From positions 1 to 64,000 of the forward strand of contig JACRDQ010000015.1 in NCBI GenBank assembly GCA_016218545.1: DNA of 64,000 nucleotides. The letters are read 5' to 3'. The translations under genes were made by a program, and so were the position numbers. Source of the DNA: Elusimicrobiota bacterium (GTDB taxonomy: Bacteria > Elusimicrobiota > Elusimicrobia > UBA1565 > UBA9628). This document shows, one piece after another, positions 60,095 through 64,000 of this stretch; position 1 is the stretch's first letter; each line of letters opens with the position of its first letter. The notes under the pieces were generated by a model, which saw nothing but the letters and a program-made list of their open reading frames with translations, was not told the DNA's origin and searched no databases.

Positions 60095-61651
60095 TCAGGC
60101 GTCCTGCTGGTAGTTGTAGAGTATCCCGAGCCCGATGCCGAGCAGGCCGAAGAGGAGCGGCGCTCCGAAGATGCCGCCCATGATCGCGAAGGCGGCTCCG
60201 AGCAGGGCCGTGGACCCGATCCTCTTGACCCAGAGGCCGGTGTCGGTCTTGGCGCCCTCGGCGTCCTCGCCGCCGTCAGCGCCGGGCTTGGGCACCGTGA
60301 TCTGCTTGCCCTTGCCCGCGGGCTTGTTGGCCACGTCGCCCTTGGGAGGGAGCTGCTCGTTGGCCGCGCCTTCAGCGCCGGCCGGCTTCTTGTCCAGGGC
60401 CGTGTCCGAGCCCTTGCCGTGGGTGGCGTCGTCGACGATCTGCCGGGCCTCGTCGATGTTGGTCACGCCGTCGAGCTTGGCCATGATGCCCTGCATGCGC
60501 TCGAGCTGCTGCTTGGCCGTGAGCCCGCTGGCCTGGGCTCCGGCGTAGAGATTGAACTCCTCCTTGATGAGGCCGCGGTAGGTCGCGACCAGGGCCTCGG
60601 CCTTCTTGGGGTCCTTGGCAGCGGCCTCGAGCTGCTTGTCGAAGGTGGTCTTGGCGTTGGGGCCGAGGTCCTTGAGCCGCTCGTTGATGTAGTCCTGTTC
60701 CATGGCGTCGAAGCGGTCCCACACCTTGGCCGCGCCGGGGTTCTTCGGAGACCATGAGGGGGCGACATAGGCCTTGACCTTGTTCATGACCTGCTCCTTG
60801 GAGGTGGCCACGAACCTGTCGTATTCCGGGGTGCCCTTGGTCGTGAGGGCCTTGTCGATCGCGGCCTTCTCCGCGTCCGTGGCGCCGGCCTTGAGCACCA
60901 CGATCTCGAAGGGGGTGAGGTCCTTGGACGCGGCCTGGTCCGGCGCGGACACAGGGGAGGGCTTGGTCTCGCGTGCCTGGCGCTCGCGCTCGGCAGCCTG
61001 GCGGGCCGCCTCATCGCGGGCAGCGGCTTCCTTGGCGAGGCGCTCCTTTTCCGCGGCGGCTTTGGCAGCGGCTTCCTTGGCGAGGCGCTCCTTTTCGGCG
61101 GCGGCTTTGGCAGCGGCTTCCTTGGCGAGGCGCTCCTTTTCCGCGGCGGCCTTGGCAGAGGCTTCCTTCTCCGCCTTCAGCTGTGTGCCGTCCGGAGCCA
61201 TGACCGTGGGGGCCATGACCACGTACTTGAGATTCATGGGGCCGATCGTGGCCGGGAAGTGCACCGGCGCGGAGAAGCCCGCTGTCCCGGGCTTGGTGAC
61301 CTGCCACTGCTTGTATTCCTTCTTCCAGAACCCGGTGGCGGGGCCTCGGGAGAGGACATAAGGAGAGAGCTTGGTGGAGTAGTGGTGCAAGGAGCCGTTC
61401 TGGATCGGCTTGGAGTCGATCATGGTGAACTCGTAGAGGTTGGCCTGGGTGGCGTCGTTCTCGAACCTGCAGGACTTGTAGTAGCAGTACACGGAGTGGC
61501 GCAAGCCCGCCTCATCCGTGAACTCCAGCAAGGACCAGAAGGAATTGCTCTCCACCACAGGCTCCCACTTCGGGAGCTGCCTCTGTGCCTGGGCCGGGGC
61601 GGCCCCGGCGAGGAGGATGGAGAATGCCACGACGGAGAACAGGGTTTTCAT
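60095..61651 (-). CDS. Exported Ala/Lys/Glu-rich coiled-coil protein with C-terminal membrane segment
   Basis: The 518-residue protein has a signal peptide (MKTLFSVVAFSILLAGAAPA), a first domain with WEPVVESNSFWSLLEFTDEA and Cys-containing VYCYYKSCRFEND, then three 15-residue repeats (AKAAAEKERLAKEAA) making a coiled coil. A middle helical domain follows (about 240-400), then a Pro/Gly-rich stretch and a final pair of hydrophobic segments (IGSTALLGAAFAIMGGIFGA). Function unknown. ATG 61651 is set by a GAGAGG site and the upstream promoter. Confidence 0.65.
   Translation of the reverse strand: MKTLFSVVAFSILLAGAAPAQAQRQLPKWEPVVESNSFWSLLEFTDEAGLRHSVYCYYKSCRFENDATQANLYEFTMIDSKPIQNGSLHHYSTKLSPYVLSRGPATGFWKKEYKQWQVTKPGTAGFSAPVHFPATIGPMNLKYVVMAPTVMAPDGTQLKAEKEASAKAAAEKERLAKEAAAKAAAEKERLAKEAAAKAAAEKERLAKEAAARDEAARQAAERERQARETKPSPVSAPDQAASKDLTPFEIVVLKAGATDAEKAAIDKALTTKGTPEYDRFVATSKEQVMNKVKAYVAPSWSPKNPGAAKVWDRFDAMEQDYINERLKDLGPNAKTTFDKQLEAAAKDPKKAEALVATYRGLIKEEFNLYAGAQASGLTAKQQLERMQGIMAKLDGVTNIDEARQIVDDATHGKGSDTALDKKPAGAEGAANEQLPPKGDVANKPAGKGKQITVPKPGADGGEDAEGAKTDTGLWVKRIGSTALLGAAFAIMGGIFGAPLLFGLLGIGLGILYNYQQDA
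61023..61157 (-). repeat. Three tandem 45-nt coding repeats
   Basis: Three nearly identical 45-nt copies lie at 61023, 61068 and 61113 and encode AKAAAEKERLAKEAA. They suggest slippage-based length variation of the coiled coil. Confidence 0.8.
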
Positions 61652-61677
61652 TGAATACCTCTCGGCGCGCATACCAT

Positions 61678-61740
61678 AGGATACAGCACGGACCCGAAAA
61701 ACGCAACAGGCTATAGGCCCAGGTCCGGGATGGGCCTTAG
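61678..61740 (-). promoter_or_regulatory. Promoter plus shared upstream element of the 61651 gene
   Basis: On the minus strand TTGCGT (61706-61701), a 17-nt spacer and TATCCT (61683-61678) form a promoter. It lies inside an element (61694-61740) with blocks CTA-GGCCC, GGACC, ATAG-CCT and TGCG-TTTTCGG that recur upstream of the subtilase gene at 53261-53312. Confidence 0.5.
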
Positions 61741-63113
61741 GACCTATCGAAAAGCCCCACCAACTCGACATGAGAGGTCTGCGGGAACAGGTCCAGGGGC
61801 TGGACGCGTTTGAGGCGGAAGCCCGAGCGCAGGAGGTAGCCCGCGTCCCGGCTGAAGGTGGCGGGGTCGCAGGAGACGTAGACCAGCCGCCGGATGGGCT
61901 TGGCGGTCAGGCAACGCAGGACCGGCGGGGTGAGGCCGCTGCGCGGCGGGTCCACCACGGCCGCGGCCGGGCCCCCGGCCTCGCGGAGGGACCTCGACAG
62001 GAGGCTTTCGGCCCTGCCCGCCAGGAAGCGGACGTTGCGGATGTTGTTGACCCGGGTGTTGACCGCCGCGTCGGCCACCGCGGCGCGGTTCTCCTCGATG
62101 GCGATGACCCTGTCCGCGGCCCCTGCCAGCCAGAGGGCGATGGTCCCGACCCCGCAGTAGACGTCGAAGAGCAGGGGGAAGGTCCGGCCTCCCTCGGTCA
62201 GGGCCGCGAGCGCCTCGTCATAGAGGAGGGCCGCGGCCCCGGTGTTGACCTGGAGGAACGAGCCCGGAGAGAAGAAGAAGCTCAGGCGTCCGATCTTCTC
62301 CGTGAGGCCCCTGGCGCCCCAGAGGGTCTTCCATGTCGGGCCCAGGATCACGGAGGTCTTCATGGGCTGGACGTTCTGGTAGAGGCCCACGAGCGTGGGG
62401 AAGGAGGAGCGCATGGCCCGGACGAACTCGTCCTTGCCGGGGAGGGAGTCGTCCCTGGTCACGACCGCGGCGATGGCCTGGCCTTGGAGGTTGGTGCGGA
62501 CGTAGAGATGCCTCAGCCAGCCCCGTCCCGCGTCCTCCTCGTAGGGCCGCCAGCCCAGGGTCCCGGCCACCTCGCGCACCCGGCGCAGGATGTCCACGGA
62601 GAGCCCGGTCTGGACCGGGCAGGACTCGAGCGGCACGATGCGGTGGGAGCCGGTCGCGTAGAACCCCGCGACCGGGGTCCCGTCCGCGCCGCGGCCGAAC
62701 GGGACCTGCACCTTGTTCCTGTAGCCCCAGGCCAGAGGGGAGGGCTTCACCGGCAGGACCTCGACCGCCCTCTCCTTGGCGATGCGGCGCAGCGCGTCCA
62801 CCACGATGTCCCTCTTGGCCGCGAGCTGGCGTTCGGCGTCGAGGTGCTGCCAGTCGCAGCCCCCGCAGGCCGGGCCCGGACGCGACGGGTCGAAGTGGAG
62901 GGGGCAGGCGGGGAGCACGCGCCCGGGACCGGCTTCGATGACCTTGCGCGCGCGGCCGCGCAGGTAGGTGGGCTTGGTCTCCGTGACCTCGACTTCGAGG
63001 AGGTCTCCGGGAGCGGAGAACGGGACGAACACGATGCGGGAGGAGTCCTTGGGCCTGCCGATGCCCGAGCCCTCGGGGGCCATCCGGTCGATGCGGACGA
63101 TGAGGGTCTCCAC
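61737..63113 (-). CDS. 23S rRNA (uracil-C5)-methyltransferase, RlmD/TrmA family
   Basis: The 458-residue protein has a TRAM domain at the N-terminus, Fe-S ligands C70, C83 and C86 (PLHF...ACGGCDWQH) with a fourth Cys in LESCPVQ, a SAM-binding FDVYCGVGTIALWLAG and the catalytic C415 in YVSCDPATFSRD. It methylates a uracil at C5 in rRNA or tRNA. Which site (RlmD, RlmC or TrmA) is not fixed. GTG 63113 is set by the -10 box 6 nt upstream. The shared upstream element ends inside the last bases of this gene. Confidence 0.9.
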   Translation of the reverse strand: METLIVRIDRMAPEGSGIGRPKDSSRIVFVPFSAPGDLLEVEVTETKPTYLRGRARKVIEAGPGRVLPACPLHFDPSRPGPACGGCDWQHLDAERQLAAKRDIVVDALRRIAKERAVEVLPVKPSPLAWGYRNKVQVPFGRGADGTPVAGFYATGSHRIVPLESCPVQTGLSVDILRRVREVAGTLGWRPYEEDAGRGWLRHLYVRTNLQGQAIAAVVTRDDSLPGKDEFVRAMRSSFPTLVGLYQNVQPMKTSVILGPTWKTLWGARGLTEKIGRLSFFFSPGSFLQVNTGAAALLYDEALAALTEGGRTFPLLFDVYCGVGTIALWLAGAADRVIAIEENRAAVADAAVNTRVNNIRNVRFLAGRAESLLSRSLREAGGPAAAVVDPPRSGLTPPVLRCLTAKPIRRLVYVSCDPATFSRDAGYLLRSGFRLKRVQPLDLFPQTSHVELVGLFDRS

Positions 63114-63119
63114 GGAGGA

Positions 63120-63139
63120 ATCCTACCATTTTGTACAAT
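63120..63139. promoter_or_regulatory. Divergent leaderless -10 boxes of the methyltransferase and the peptidase
   Basis: TAGGAT (63125-63120, minus) ends 6 nt before GTG 63113. TACAAT (63134-63139, plus) ends 7 nt before ATG 63147. Confidence 0.5.
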
Positions 63140-63146
63140 GAGGACC

Positions 63147-63959
63147 ATGAGACCCCTCGGGCCCGTCGTCGTCGCGGCGCTGCTGGCCTCATGCGTCGCC
63201 TACGAGGGTCCCCTGCCCGCCTACGAGAAGCGGCCCGCGATCGTCACCACCGGGCCTTTCGAGCCCCTCGACCCCGGGGCTTCGGAGCTCGACAGCCTGC
63301 ACTTCTCGGTGCGGACCTACGGCTCGGAGGCGGCCAGGAAGATCGCGGAGACCGCCGAGGAGTCCTACCATCGCATCATGGTGGACACCAACCTCTATTC
63401 CTTCCGGCCCAAGGCCCTCTACCGGATCGTGGTCTACGCCACGGCCGACGAGTACCGCAAGAAGACCGAGCAGCCCGCCTGGTCGGGCGGGGTCGCGGTC
63501 GGCAACTCCATCTACACCTTCCACGGTCCGCACCTTCCCGGGGTCATCGCCCACGAGATGACGCACCTGATCTTCCACGAGTTCCTCGGCCGTTCGGACC
63601 AGGCCCTGCGGTGGGTCAACGAGGGCCTGGCCGTCTATCAGGAGTCCCTGGCCGCGGCCGGTCCCCAGGGGGCGAGGGACCCCTTCGCCTCCATGCGGCC
63701 GCAGATGCAGGCCCAGCCGCTGTCCATGGAGAGCATGACGCGCTTCGTGCCCCTGACCGAGCAGGAATACCAGGTGAACTCCTGGTACGGCCAGGCCTAC
63801 AGCATGGTCCGCTTCATGCTCGAGCGCGGGGGCAGGATCGGGTTCTCCCAGTTCCTGGGCTCGGTCAAGGCCGGCAAGAGCCTCGACGAGGCCGTGGGCC
63901 AGGCCTTCACGTGGCGGGGCCTGGACGGCTTCTACGCCGAGTGGAAGGCCAGCCTGTGA
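63147..63959 (+). CDS. Lipoprotein zinc metallopeptidase (gluzincin, peptidase MA-like)
   Basis: The 270-residue protein has a lipobox (VAALLASC, Cys 16) and a gluzincin active site: HEMTH at 136-140 and the third ligand E159 in WVNEGLAVYQE, 18 residues later. The first part has YHRIMVDTNLYSFRPKALYR and family text KKTEQPAWSGGVAVGNSIYT. It is probably an outer- or inner-membrane-anchored peptidase; substrate unknown. ATG 63147 is preferred because a -10 box ends 7 nt before it; ATG 63138 would add three residues. Confidence 0.85.
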   Translation: MRPLGPVVVAALLASCVAYEGPLPAYEKRPAIVTTGPFEPLDPGASELDSLHFSVRTYGSEAARKIAETAEESYHRIMVDTNLYSFRPKALYRIVVYATADEYRKKTEQPAWSGGVAVGNSIYTFHGPHLPGVIAHEMTHLIFHEFLGRSDQALRWVNEGLAVYQESLAAAGPQGARDPFASMRPQMQAQPLSMESMTRFVPLTEQEYQVNSWYGQAYSMVRFMLERGGRIGFSQFLGSVKAGKSLDEAVGQAFTWRGLDGFYAEWKASL

Positions 63960-64000
63960 GCGCTCCGGAGGGCAGGACCGCGTCTCCCGAGGCCGGCCGC

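Noticed and set aside
61023..61157. Possible CRISPR or satellite repeat
   Set aside because: The 45-nt units are in frame and encode a coiled coil; there are no unique spacers.

Overview
The window is high-GC chromosomal DNA of a Gram-negative bacterium: it holds a PorV/PorQ-type outer-membrane barrel, a TolC-family channel, lspA, lipoproteins with lipoboxes and many exported proteins. The gene content (Sel1, WD40, bactofilin, heavy-metal-binding-domain and small-barrel proteins, short single-direction operons) suits an uncultured lineage such as Elusimicrobiota. That placement is an inference; no rRNA or marker phylogeny is available here.

Layout. 1-0.5 kb: end of a PorV/PorQ-like barrel gene. 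0.5-3.4 kb: an A/T-richer accessory patch with a metallophosphoesterase fused to an Mrr-like nuclease domain, two small ORFs and a four-helix membrane protein. 3.4-6.4 kb: an exported Sel1-repeat/caspase-like protein, then a small operon with a PTS EIIA-like protein. 6.5-11.8 kb: acyl-CoA carboxylase beta subunit, enoyl-CoA hydratase, C39-like and M50-like peptidases, an LPP20-like protein and an exported ADP-ribosyltransferase-like protein. 11.8-18.1 kb: bacterioferritin, tRNA-Arg(CCG), two small genes, alaS and a protein with two seven-bladed WD40 propellers on either side of a membrane helix. 18.1-23.5 kb: an envelope operon (M23 endopeptidase, bactofilin, SurA-N-like protein, ABC transporter, divergent polysaccharide deacetylase). 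24-30.3 kb: tRNA-Leu(CAA), a PfkB kinase, an ECF sigma/anti-sigma candidate/RDD operon, and a membrane-anchored M28 peptidase. 30.4-37 kb: low-complexity exported proteins, queG, a palindromic repeat resembling REP/REPIN elements, and the reverse transsulfuration pair (CBS and cystathionine gamma-lyase-type).

37-49.7 kb is a heavy-metal (probably copper) resistance island. It holds small exported proteins ending in a heavy-metal-binding domain (HMBD), a CusCBA-type RND efflux system whose adaptor carries duplicated HMBDs, a haem-binding protein, a methyltransferase, a CsoR-type repressor with a clear promoter/operator, an SO_0444-type permease with a fused HMA domain, and a MoeB-rhodanese protein. 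49.8-51.2 kb is a compact putative RiPP locus: a 24-residue peptide ending in a CxxC tail behind a strong Shine-Dalgarno sequence, followed by a radical SAM/SPASM maturase with a PqqD-like N-terminal region. This is the best candidate for an undescribed system.

51.3-64 kb: an exported subtilase, a response-regulator/hotdog-thioesterase fusion, an AI-2E family transporter, a cyclic-nucleotide-binding protein, ileS-lspA, an alanine/lysine-rich coiled-coil protein, an RlmD/TrmA-family methyltransferase and a lipoprotein metallopeptidase.

A pattern across the window is that at least 14 genes have a TANNNT-like -10 box ending only 5-7 nt before the start codon, often with a matching -35 box. Genes inside operons use Shine-Dalgarno sites or overlapping stop/start codons. 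This predicts many leaderless mRNAs.
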